Source: Auanema rhodensis
Taxonomy: Eukaryota; Nematoda; Chromadorea; Rhabditida; Rhabditidae
Reading direction: 5' to 3'
Assembly: GCA_964057225.1 (NCBI GenBank)
Contig: OZ059900.1
Span: 6,644,501 to 6,708,500, forward strand
Length of the DNA stretch: 64,000 bases
Part shown: one piece after another, positions 1 through 12,000 of the stretch
Layout: each line of letters starts with the position of its first letter
How positions within the stretch are numbered: position 1 is the stretch's first letter
Notes under the pieces: generated by a model
What the model was told of the DNA's origin: nothing
Databases searched by the model: none
Seen by the model: the letters and a program-made list of their open reading frames with translations, nothing else
Position numbers and translations under genes: made by a program

Positions 1-39
1 ACGACCGCAGCTTGGGCAGAATATCCTCTCTTGCTCATT
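1..39 (-). CDS. unk: unkempt exon 16 (partial): start of the RING finger
   Basis: After the acceptor CTTGCAG the frame reads NEQERIFCPSCGR and then leaves the window. The CPSC pair sits where vertebrate unkempt has the first two zinc-binding cysteines of its C-terminal RING (CLKC). Phase 0 agrees with the preceding exon. Only thirteen codons are visible, so the RING assignment depends on position and this one Cys-x2-Cys. Confidence 0.7.
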
Positions 40-3000
40 CTGCAAGCATCTATTTGCAAATTATAGCAATTAACGTTTTTTTTTCTATCTAACTATCTAA
101 AGCGAAATTTGTTGGAAAATTGGATTTTCTATCAGTTTTAGCAATTTTATGAAATAAAATAAAATGCACAATAATGGCATTTTATCTACTTTCCAACTTT
201 AACAAATTTCGCTGCTACGTATGGAATTGAAGGAACTTACTGAGAACACAGAGAAGGCATTTTGCTGATGATTGTGCATTCGAGCTGCTGCACGCATAAC
301 TTCATCTGTGAATTCGCTTGGTGTATTCAAAATTGGGTTAGGATTAACAACGGCTGGAACACCATGTTGAGCAGGTCCAGGACCAGACATATTAGCGGCT
401 ATTGTGGCGGATGTAAAATGCATCTTAAGACTTTCCAACTGTTGTGCTAGCTTTAAACAGTTTTGCATGTATATTGAACCAACGTTTGAAAAGCTTACTT
501 GATCTCTTTCAAAACATGCCCTATTTCGTTCTAACTCAGCTTGTTCAGCTTTCCCTTTGTAATGTTGTGCTTCTTCCCTCCATGCTTCGCATGCTTGACG
601 AGCCTGCTTCAAACCTTCCTCCCATATAGCTACCTTAAATTTCTAAAATAGAATGGACATTTCAAAGAAATCTATATTAAACCTGGTTCTCAAATCCAAA
701 CATGTTGGAGGGGGAGTTTGGCTTGAAAAGACCTTCACCAAATGAGGTAATTGGAGAAGTATGATATGAGTCTCCAGTGACCATTTGACGCATCGGTGAG
801 CTGACTGAAACAAAAAATTGAGTATTAATCGGTATGATTCAATGAACACAAGAGAGTTTTAGAAACCAATAACATACTTCCACCAAACAGATCACTGATC
901 GAATGACTATTATGTTCATTAATTGGAGTCAAATCTAAGCTTAATTCTTCCAAATTGCTAGATAAGTTAGATGGTTCTATAAAACCATACGTGTTACTAT
1001 GTTTTAGAAATATATAAGCAAAATGCTACCCACCATTTACGTGGAATCCACTCTCCGATCTACATAAAGAAGAATATGACGGTAATGAAGTACCAGTAGA
1101 GCTGTCTAATCCTGCAGTAGAACCTGAATATAATGAATATGATTATTTTCATAAAAAAATATAAGATAATATTATGTTGCTAAGTTAAAAAACCTTACTT
1201 GTACCTGTGTACTCCTTCTTAGCCTTGATATCCATTGGCCCCATGTTGAGAGACTGTGTACGGTTTCTAACCAATTCAGAATTTGCTCTTCCAGGCTGTA
1301 AAACGTAGTATTTATATAAGAAAATTATTTTTTTAATGTCTTCAATGATAATAAAACTTACAGACAATGGGCCCTGTCTTTCAAATCCAGGTGCTTTTGG
1401 ATAACTGCTGGGCGCTGCAGGCGTTGGGTCTGGCTGTTTAGGCGTAGCCTGTGGCTGAGGAGGATTGTGTCTTTGTTTTAAAACAGCCTAAAACAAAAAG
1501 TGTAATGCTGTAATTTTTGATTCATCTAACCGAATATGATGGGGTAGCTGAACCATTGCTAACTGGAGAGCCAAATGTTGCCGCTTCACCTACAACTGAC
1601 GTGTTCACATCTTTTAATATCATTGTGAACATACTATTACTACTAGTTTGAGTTGTCGAAGCAGCTGTAGTTGTAGTTGCAGGAACAGCGGTAGTAGATG
1701 TTGGACTAGATGGTTCTTTAGGGCTTGATGAAGCTGGAAGTGCATACGGTGTTCTAGTAACATGCAATTCTGAATCATGATGAGCAAATGCACAGAACAC
1801 TGCTCTGGGACAATAACCGTGCTGAAATTCATATTTACAAATTCATATCTTACTCTAAGCGATACCTCAAGCATATCGTTGCACTTGGTGCTCTTGTAAA
1901 TTTCTGGATGAAATTGCTGCTCGGTGCGTGTATGACAGTATTGACAGTTATCTCCCGCTTCACAAAGCTCGGGATCCAACCATTCATCTACTGTTTTTGC
2001 TGCTGGGCATGGTGTAGATCTGAACATGCTTTAAAATCAGTAACATAATGTCGAGAGAAAATTAAAACCTATATTTATATAAAGCTGGTGGTCGTCGTCT
2101 ATCTTTAGAATTATGATAAAATGGGCAAGCATAGCCTTGTCGACAAAGTCGAGCGGGCTTACGGCATTGTTCTGTCTTGTAGCACGATAATACATGATCT
2201 TGACCTAAAAATAGACGTTTGAAATTTTTTTTGTAAAAAAGTTAATCTTACTATGCCATGCTTGATCTTCTATAACAAAGCTAGTACGGTCCCTAGCCTC
2301 TCCTTCCATATTCGTCGAATACAATGTTTCGTGAAATTGGTCGAACTTCAAATGCTATAATTCAAAGCTGAATATTAAAACAAAAAACTTACTAAAGGTT
2401 GTCGTAAATCGCTATTACTATGGGCAAACGCGCAATGTGCACCGTTCTGTAATTTCGAATTGAATTGAATGTATACAACAGAGAAATTTGAGACAATGAT
2501 AGTTCAATGAGTGGCATTGTTTCTTCAACTTTTCTGTCAATTTTTTTGAACCAAAAATGAGTCATTGAGAACTAACCTTCACACAATGGCCTTTGGGATC
2601 TGTTGGATGCACACATTGCGCTGTTTTATAATAACGTAAATGATATTTTCGTTCTACATCACCAGACACTCGATGTAAGTATAAACATCTGAAAATGATA
2701 ATAATAAATTGTGTAATCATAAACAAAACCATATAATATCACATAAATTGACTTTTTAATATAATTTCATTAACTTACTCATCGCCGTCCGGACATATTC
2801 CCGTATTTTCATCATATTTGTCACAATATATATCAGGTGAGTAGTTAAAAGATCCATTAGGTTTCTTAACTGGTCTGTAAAGTGATCCAGATGCAGTTAG
2901 ATAACAATAGTATTATAAATATCATGACTTACCTGCGCCTACGTTGATTGGCAAAATGCCAATTGAAGCAGGTATAAGGCCTATGTTGTTGACATTGGTG

Positions 3001-6000
3001 CTGTTTAAATAAAGCACACGCTTCAACTCGAAAATCGTTTAAATAACTGAAAATATATGAATTACTGGTGGAATATGAAATGTTTGAATTGTATATTTAA
3101 TTGTCTAATCTTCAAACCGTAGTGTATTCATACAAGGATATTTTAAAATATCTACACAACATACTACTTGTTGCAGCATAACTTGCTGTAATTGAAAATT
3201 ATTTTCATTTTTCGAGTATTTGAACTTGAACACAAAGTTTAGCAACTTTTAACTAACTGAGAGTATTTGAAAAATTGGTAACTAGTTGAGCAGGACATGA
3301 TGGGGTAAACGGGGTTTATCGCACACATACAACGATCGCAGAATGAACGTAATCTCAAATATATCTATCACGTAACCCTTTCCCCTCCAAGATCATACTG
3401 CTTTAAAGCTATCTCTTTTATCTCAATAGTCAAGCATAATCAATGGTAAATTGAAAATGGATTATGTCAAAAGAGAGAGAGAGAGGGCGCAGAAAAAATA
3501 GAGAGTGGGAGATAAATAGAGATTAAGAAAAAGAGGAAATGGAAACGAAATATTCAACAGACAAGCTCTAATCCCTCATTAGTGTAGATGAATATAAACA
3601 AAATATAATCAGTTAAATATTCCGTTTTCATGATATCTCTCTATTAGAAACATGTTAATCCATGCATTATGTTTTGAATGGAAATTTACATGAATGGATT
3701 TCACTGAATATCCAATTGAAATATTACTTATATCTATACACAGACAGGCTGATTAAATAGCATAGTTAAGGCTGGTCTACTATATATTATATATAAATAT
3801 ATATAGATGCAAATTGTTTATGAATGATTTCAAAATGTTCAATGAAAACCTTCCGGCATTGGACTGTTTCAAATATATCAAATACACAAGAAAACAACCG
3901 AAAAAACATTTCCACTTAAAAAACCTTTTGATAATCACCATGTTTTCACCTCTTAAAAGCACTAGGGTAAATACTGTTTTTTTCTCGAAAATATTAGTCC
4001 GTTTATGAGATATGAGCGTAATAAACTAACCAAGAATGCTACATAGAACTTACTCTCTAGGATCATATAATTCAAAATGATAGTTTGTGTACCAGAGCTT
4101 TTGTCTGGTCCGCCTACCACATCGCTTGCGTTTTCCCATACTGATGATCGTTTAAAATGATAACGTTGCCTAGCTATAGAGTTGAGTATGCAAGACGGCA
4201 TTGGGTTAAAGAAAAAAGAAAAACGAGTTTTTAATTGAAAAAGTGAATTTTAAATTGTTTTTGCTCATCACTTTACATATATTCGGAAAGATAAGCGTAA
4301 ATGTAAGAAAACGTTTAGTTTTGGTTAAAATCGAAAAAATCTGTTGATGGCCAAAGATTAAAAGTAATTTCGAAACGCAAAGAAGCAAAAAGGGTAAGCT
4401 CAGTCAAACGTATACTTAACTGAACCAAATAATGAATAAGAAAAGAAAGAGAGAGAGTGAGAGAGAGAAAGAAAAAAGTTGTGAAAAGACACGTTCATCA
4501 AGAAATGAAATAAGAAACAAAAAGACAATGCCTGATTATCAAACAAAGAAGCTGGCTACTTGATGAATGGTGATCAGATTAATACTAAATATTTGAAATA
4601 TATTGAAGAGCAAAAAAATATGCTTCAGCATTTTTCAAAAATCAAGAATGTTGCAAAAAATTCAAAATAACGATTTTCGATATAAAATTTTCAATTTATT
4701 TTAGTTCTTTTTTTTTGAAAAAAAAAAGCTATAAGGAAAATTGGCAGCGTTTATTGGAATTTATGAATTGAGCATTCACTCACTACTAACACGTGGACAC
4801 ATCATTCAGTCATACCGCCCTCATTCCCTTTCCTTCTCTTATGACTTTCGACGCACTCAGAAGCTTATATATCAAGTATTTTCAGTACTTCTCGTTTTTA
4901 ATAATTTTTGCAAGTCAAACCCTCTCTCTTACTTAAGATGACAACCTAAGTAGCAAAAATAAAAAAAAATTAACTCAGATTTTAAAAGTGAGTGAGTAAG
5001 GAAGTAAATGTTTATAAAGCAAGCTATAATATTTTTTCAAACAAGATGTGAAAGAATAAATTTGAAAGAAAATGATATATTCCAGAGCAAATTATGAAAC
5101 AAAATTAACTAAAATTCAAAATAAAGACAAGAATTAGCTGTTCACTTCTATACTAGAATACTAATGTGCATTGTGCATGCTTTACGCAAGATACAGCCTT
5201 CCGACAATAAAATTAAGAAAAACAAGTATTATAGGCAAGACACAGATAGATTTTGTGCCTTCATCTTAGGATACTCTTTAAAAAATTCAGGACATATAGT
5301 TTTTGTAAAAGAATTAGGAATTGTCTAATGCTTAATATACAGAAAATTTCAAAGAATTAAGATTGAATCTTTACATCAAATGCCCTTGCTGATCGGATGA
5401 ACGTTGTATATTGTGATTTCTGTGAGTAAATACATTACAATATAACAGCATAACACGCGGTCATTTGTTCATTTTACCCAACAATCGTATCAAGAAAGCT
5501 CAGCTATATTCAGCATCAAATAATTAACCTTATCCTTTAGAGAAAAAATTTATTATATTTGAAATAAAGCTATAAAACAGCTTATTTAAAGATTTCAATT
5601 AGCCCATTAAGTAAACAATATTGTGCTTTGAATCAGATTTCAATTTTCAATTGATACTTTTTAATTCTGACGACAATCCCCCACTTATATTGATTATTAA
5701 TATGTCATCCTATTTCAGAAAGAATAATACACGAGCATCAAAACTTTTTCTTCAAATTTTGAGTCTCATCTTCTTGTTATACAACATTTCTTGCACAAGT
5801 CATACTTGATTGAAAGCATAAACAACTTGTTCGACAAAAATAGCAAAACAAGATGTTAAACTTTCATTGTATAACTTTGAGTTTGAATTAAAAACAAACA
5901 TTTAGATAACTAAATATATAAATTATGAATTTCCCCCGATATTGAATTTTTTCACCGAAAAAACAAATTGTCATCAAATATTGTATATAAAACGCATACC

Positions 6001-9000
6001 GATTTTACAGCTGCTCAATAATTAATTCCTAATATATATTCTACTAAAAGTAACCAATTTAGCTTTTTTTGTATTTATAAAATATAAAAGAAAAATATAT
6101 TTGCAGATCCCACGAAGCTTGTCAAGATGCGAAATATTTACATCAGCCAAGCGCTTAAGCAGAAAAAAGCTGAGAAAGTGCATTTTACTTAAAAATAGTC
6201 AAGGTTTTAAAAGCCTTGCATGTCGTAAACGATTCAATTATTGAAAGATCTTTGCAAATTCAGCTCTTTTGCACTTTTTCATTCTTCAAACCTAATACAT
6301 TCAGTATAATTATAAGAGTTTACTTATTAAATATGCAGTTCATTTATAATACTTCATCTATAGTTCATCATACATTCCACATATTCATAATGAAAGTGAC
6401 AGACATATGATAACCGTATGTTAATACTCAAATATTTCTCATGTGTCTCATAAGAATGACGCTCAATGCTCATTAAGTCAAATGAGAAACATGAACTTGT
6501 ATAAGAGCTAGGCATCTCAAAATAATATTTTTGCATCGGGAATGCCAATAAGCGCTCTCTGCCTTCCTGACAATAATATTTAATATCATAATTTTCTGTG
6601 TTTAGCATAATCAATATGTGAAAAGCGTCCCCTTGCTTTCGTTCTCGATAACACTACGCGCTCAGCTGGCCAAAAAAAGAGGGATTAGAAGAGAAAAACA
6701 CACGAAAAAGAAAAATACGAAAAACATTGCAGCTTCCATGCCCTATATTTGATCAAACATGAGTATACTCATTATTTCTTCCACGCATACACAATCACCA
6801 GTTTTCTTACCTTTTCTTATTTCACTCTCGTTCTCTAACATGACTGCATCTCTTCATTTACCAATATAATTTTTTTGGTTACCGTAATCAGTGAAAATTA
6901 ATGAAATATTTATATTTGCAACTTATATTATTTACTTCTTTAAAAAGCAGTTTTTGAAAATTGATTGTAAATTCTCGAATAAAAATTGGTTCATTCCCAT
7001 ACAATGGTAATTAACAAGAAAATATGTTAGGGTTTTGAATAATTTCATTGAATATACTGGGGAAAATTAGATAAAATTTATTTAATGCATAATAAAAGAA
7101 ATTCATAAAAACAGCTTTAAGTCTTTTTCTTTTTTTTTCGGCAAAAAAAGCTTTTTCACTAGTGAAAAACATATTCAGTTTCTTTTTGCGTTCTTATTTG
7201 AAACAGATTGAAGCCGACATAGCTGTTGTTTTTAGACCCTCGTCCCTCAATCCAAATTTTTCCTATTCAGGGTATATGCCTCAGACATCTATTTCATATA
7301 CTTGTTTTGCATATTGATTAAACATGATGTTAGAGTCTTTTGTCGCCGAAAGACATTTTGAACCAAAGAAGAATCGTTTAAAGCATAGTAAAAAAACTTT
7401 TCAAAATTAATTCCGAAAACATTTCGTTAAAAAAAGAAGATTATCAAAGTCCCCAACTTATTTAGATTCTCAATATTTATATAATCATTTGCTCTGAAAG
7501 TTTAAGCTCCCGTGAACACAAAATTCAAAATAACAATCAACCAAGATAATATTACTGAATATTGCTTTATCAAGCACATCAACTTCAAAACCTGGTGGAT
7601 TACTACTTAATGATCGGTGCTCAAATCTCAAGCCTCATTATAAAATATATTTATAATTGATTATTCAAGCTTTCAGTTGTTTTGAAAAATATACTAATTA
7701 GACGTGTTGTTAACTAGGTATATTTCCATATTTCGTAAAGAATACAGAAAGCTGCACAAACTTATTAAGAAAACGAAACGGTGCTATAATCTTCATCATA
7801 ACTCATATTATGATGGAAGGTTTATTTGTTCTTCCATTTATTCGCTTTCACGTTAATCAGCTGTTCTGCAATACTGCAAGCAAAAGTGAAAAACAAGTTA
7901 TTGATTTTTGGGCAAATAAATGGCAAGAATGAGGAAAAATGATAATATTGTATTGCTTATTTCTCATAATCAATGAAAGAATCATGCTGATGAGAAGCGA
8001 ATAATATATCACAAGGAAGTTAAAATGCATAATTATCAGTATATAATAATTTACAAACCAAATTTTAGAAATAATTTGACTTACTTATTTAGCATTTGCG
8101 ATCCATATAACAAACTAGCGACTTCTTCACACCAAAATGCTAATCTTGAAACGAATCAATGTTTTTTCGAATTATTTGATAAAACCGAATAAGAAAAAAG
8201 AAAAAAAAAGAAAACGATGTCGAATATTAAAATAATTCAAAGAAAGTTGTTATATTCATACTGTTCTCAGAATGTTGAAAAAAGCCGTGAACTAGAAATG
8301 TTAGAATATGTTGGCCTGTAACCTAATTGCAACATGCATATGTAGAGAGAATAGGAAGTGGGTAGTTTAGGAATATCATGTTGCAAAATAACAGCAAAAA
8401 ACTGCTTAAAGCTCATTGAATGAAAAAATAAGCTGAATAAACAGAATTGTGATGAAGCCAATTGTATGAGGATGTCGTTTTCTCTGTCAATATATGCAAG
8501 AAAAAAATTTGAATAGAACTAGAAACGACGGAAAATGATGACATCGTTCGTTGTTCATAGATATTGAAAAAAATAAGTTGAATGAATGTAGACGACAATG
8601 ATAACAAGAAGGATTTAAGAAAATATTTGGCTGAAGATGACAGTAATGACAAAATAGAATTAGAAAAGCAAGTAAGACTGGGAGAAAAAAATGTTTCAAA
8701 GAAACCAAAGAAAAGGAGCTTAAGTAAAGCTACATGGCAAAGACACAATAATCTGTCACATTTTTATAATCGAAGCAGTGAATGAATGTTTCTTCTTTCC
8801 CCCACAAGGGCAAACCAAAATTGAAAGAAAAATATTGAGCTTTAAGTGAGTAATTGTTAGTAAAAGAAGGAAAGAGAAAAAAAGACTTGAAGACAATTAA
8901 GTTTAGTGTGTCTTCTGTCTGCTCTCATGCTTTCCATGTTCTTTTTCTCTCGTAAAAGCCATAACATCATATTTTTTTCTTTCAAAAAACAACTTGTTTT

Positions 9001-12000
9001 TATCTTTATATATCTACATATACATAAAGTACTCCCTCACCATATCTATCTATATACATACACAGAGAGAGAAAAATATAGAGATATAGAGATAAATATG
9101 CTTCATTTTCTTTTTTTTTGTAATGAAAATTGAAAAAAGAGAAATTAAATGTACATTTCACTTTTTCACAAAAAGCACAAATGTATCTATATCGAAGAAA
9201 TAAAATAGAATGAAAAGAGAGAGCATTTTTAAACGTGAAAAGAAATGAAATGTTGAATGAAAACAAAAATGAATTAAAAAAGAAAAAGCCGTATAAAAGT
9301 CTTTACGCTTGAAATTGATGAGGGGCAGTAAAGCGCCAGGCACCTCGCTGACTTGGTATCAGTACAAGAGCAAACAGAAAAACATATCAACAACGCTGTT
9401 ATGAATGAACAAGAACTGTTACATAACTAAATTACATCTTAAAAAATTGGATCCCATGTATATTTAATTAATTAGAATACAGATATCTCATAAATGTTCC
9501 GTTCAGGACCAAAATTGAATTTTGTTTATTCATAATAGAATAATGTTATCTAGTTGAAAGAAGAAATTCAGCTGCACTGCCATACTAACAAAGAATTTTT
9601 ATTCAAAAATGCACATCATATAGTTATTATTATATATCTAATAATTTAAGATGAAATTCAGGTGCTAAACGGACATTTATTATATAGAACATAAATATTC
9701 ACGTCTTATAGTAATATTTCAAATTTATTTGAAGAAACTTGAAACAAAAAAAAGCAGTAGCATGAAAGAATTCATAATTTCTCTCCTTTAGACAGCAAAA
9801 AAAAACCGGGGGATTTGAAAAAGGTTGAGGAAATGAATGAGTGATACTCGTCATTTCGACATTTTTTCCGTAGAAAGATACTCTATGACGTTCATATATA
9901 AGGGTCATAGCGCTCACACAAAACAACTGCTGCTTGAAATCAGTTGAATGAATGAATAAGGCAGCCAACCGAACTTTGCCCAAGCTCGGAGCAATCCAGC
10001 CTCTGGCCAAAGCAATCATAGAGCCTCGAAAACACGTAAATTTTTGACTTTGTGGCAATACGACAGCAAGCAATGGGCCGCCACTACCAAATTTGGTTCA
10101 GCCTTCCTGCTTTACAAGCCAGTTCGCTTGCCGGACTGCAGCAGCTTGCCACAACAGCATCAGATTTCTTTTTTTCTCTAGAATTGGTAGCTGATGTTGT
10201 TGCGGTTGGCCGTGCTTGGTTACTACTAAACAAGTTTACGATTGACAATTCGCGTAGTGCACTACCTGACATAATGCTTTAAACTCAACCTATATTAAAA
10301 TATGGCATAAATTTGAAAAAAATGGAACTTTGTGGGTTGACAGGCATCGTTGTTGCTGACAACGTTCTGCTTGGCTACAACTTTAGTAACGGCTAACTAG
10401 AAGAACGAACAAGTGAAATAGCTCAGAGATAAATTTGAATCTCTAAGGAGAAAGTAATAAAATTCGAATTGCATAGCAAATTTTTAATTGCTTTTCTGTA
10501 TATACCTCTTGAGGCATTTTATAATATGAGTAAATATATATTTGCAATACAAGTCGCCCAACTATTTAATTTTAGGAATTAATAAAGAGAAGGCAACAAA
10601 TCATTAATCATTTTTCAATGCAATCGCTTATGCTTTTTTCATTAAATTTTGTCGGGATACTGAATTCGGTTTGTTTTTCTCAACAACTCATTCAATAAAG
10701 TAACACTCAATCATATGCAAAGCAAGAACAATAAACTATACAAGATATGCTATAAAAATTGCGCACAAAAGTTAAGATATAATCATGGTTTCATTTATTA
10801 TTTAGTTTGCGAATATTTGATAAGTTATATTATCTATTACTGACGGAAATTCAAATTTCATTATAATACCAACTATTTGAATATTAAATAACATTGAATT
10901 GTCAACAGAGATACGAAAATGGATTCAGGTGTAGCTTATACACATGATACTAACAACCACAAGAATCTAGCAACTCCTAGTAACTTATTATAGAAATGTC
11001 AAAATAAAAAAGTGAAACGTCACTTTTTCTAATTCAATGTTCAAGATATTCTTAGCTTTTTATGATTTGATTGCAAATTGTTTGAGCTTTTATCGCTCAA
11101 TCTTTGAGTAATCAATTTTCTACTCTATCTTATAAACCTAAACTTCCCCTCAAAGTAGAGCGATTCAAAATATCTTGCACGAATTGAAGAAACAAAAAAT
11201 TATTTGTTCGATATAAATGGAGAACTTGAAAAGCCGGTTGAATTTATGAATACATAAATTTAATGTAGAAATAGCAATGCATGTTGAACAATAAATTTTT
11301 TGTTGAAATCAGGAAAGCATTTGAAGAAAAGTTTAGAAAATAAGAACAATAAACTTATATCAAGGCAGATACAACTATAACATGAACAGCTTTGATTCCC
11401 AGACATATAATAAAGCAATCAAAACGACCTGTTACTTTGTCGCCATGACATACAACAGCGCAACAAAAAAGAGTAGAAAAACCCTTAAATCCTTAGTTAT
11501 AATCGGAATTTACATTCACATACTCATTCAACTGAATTGTATCCAGCAATTATATTTTTATACAAGAGAATAAATGGGGAAGGGGTGTCATAATATCGTT
11601 AGGAGCTAGACATTTTCATGGAGGAGTAAAACATTTTGCAAGCTAAGTACTCAAGAAATACCGTAATTCTAAACAAAAAATGATAGTTGGAACAAAAAAA
11701 AAGACTCATTAGCCAGCTTTTGGTTCTATTCCAGGTTTTTGTTCAAAGCTAGCGTTAAGCATTATGTATTCGAAAAGAATGCCGGAAACGAATGTAAAGA
11801 GAAATAAAGAGAGAAAAAGAAAAAAAAAGAAAAAAAAACAATACGAAGATAATGAATGTGCGAGAAATTTAAAAAAGGCAGTAAGCTAGAACAAGCTTCT
11901 CATCAGTTTTTCACCGTTTTTTTGATCTTCTCTTTAAAGCTCACGGCATACGATTAGCAGAGTTACCGTATAAAAGGCATATCATCATCTACATGTAGAT

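Noticed and set aside
1620-2027. Minus-strand 135-codon frame containing the fifth unkempt finger
   Set aside because: After the GAG|GTATCG donor at 1866 it reads through the 44-bp intron out of frame; the true frame resumes at 1821 with HGYCPR.
8582-8785. Plus-strand Lys/Asp-rich frame of 67 codons with a good ATG
   Set aside because: Looks protein-like but derives from A+G-rich DNA, has no recognised similarity, and lies in the unkempt intron with no splice context. Kept only as a note.
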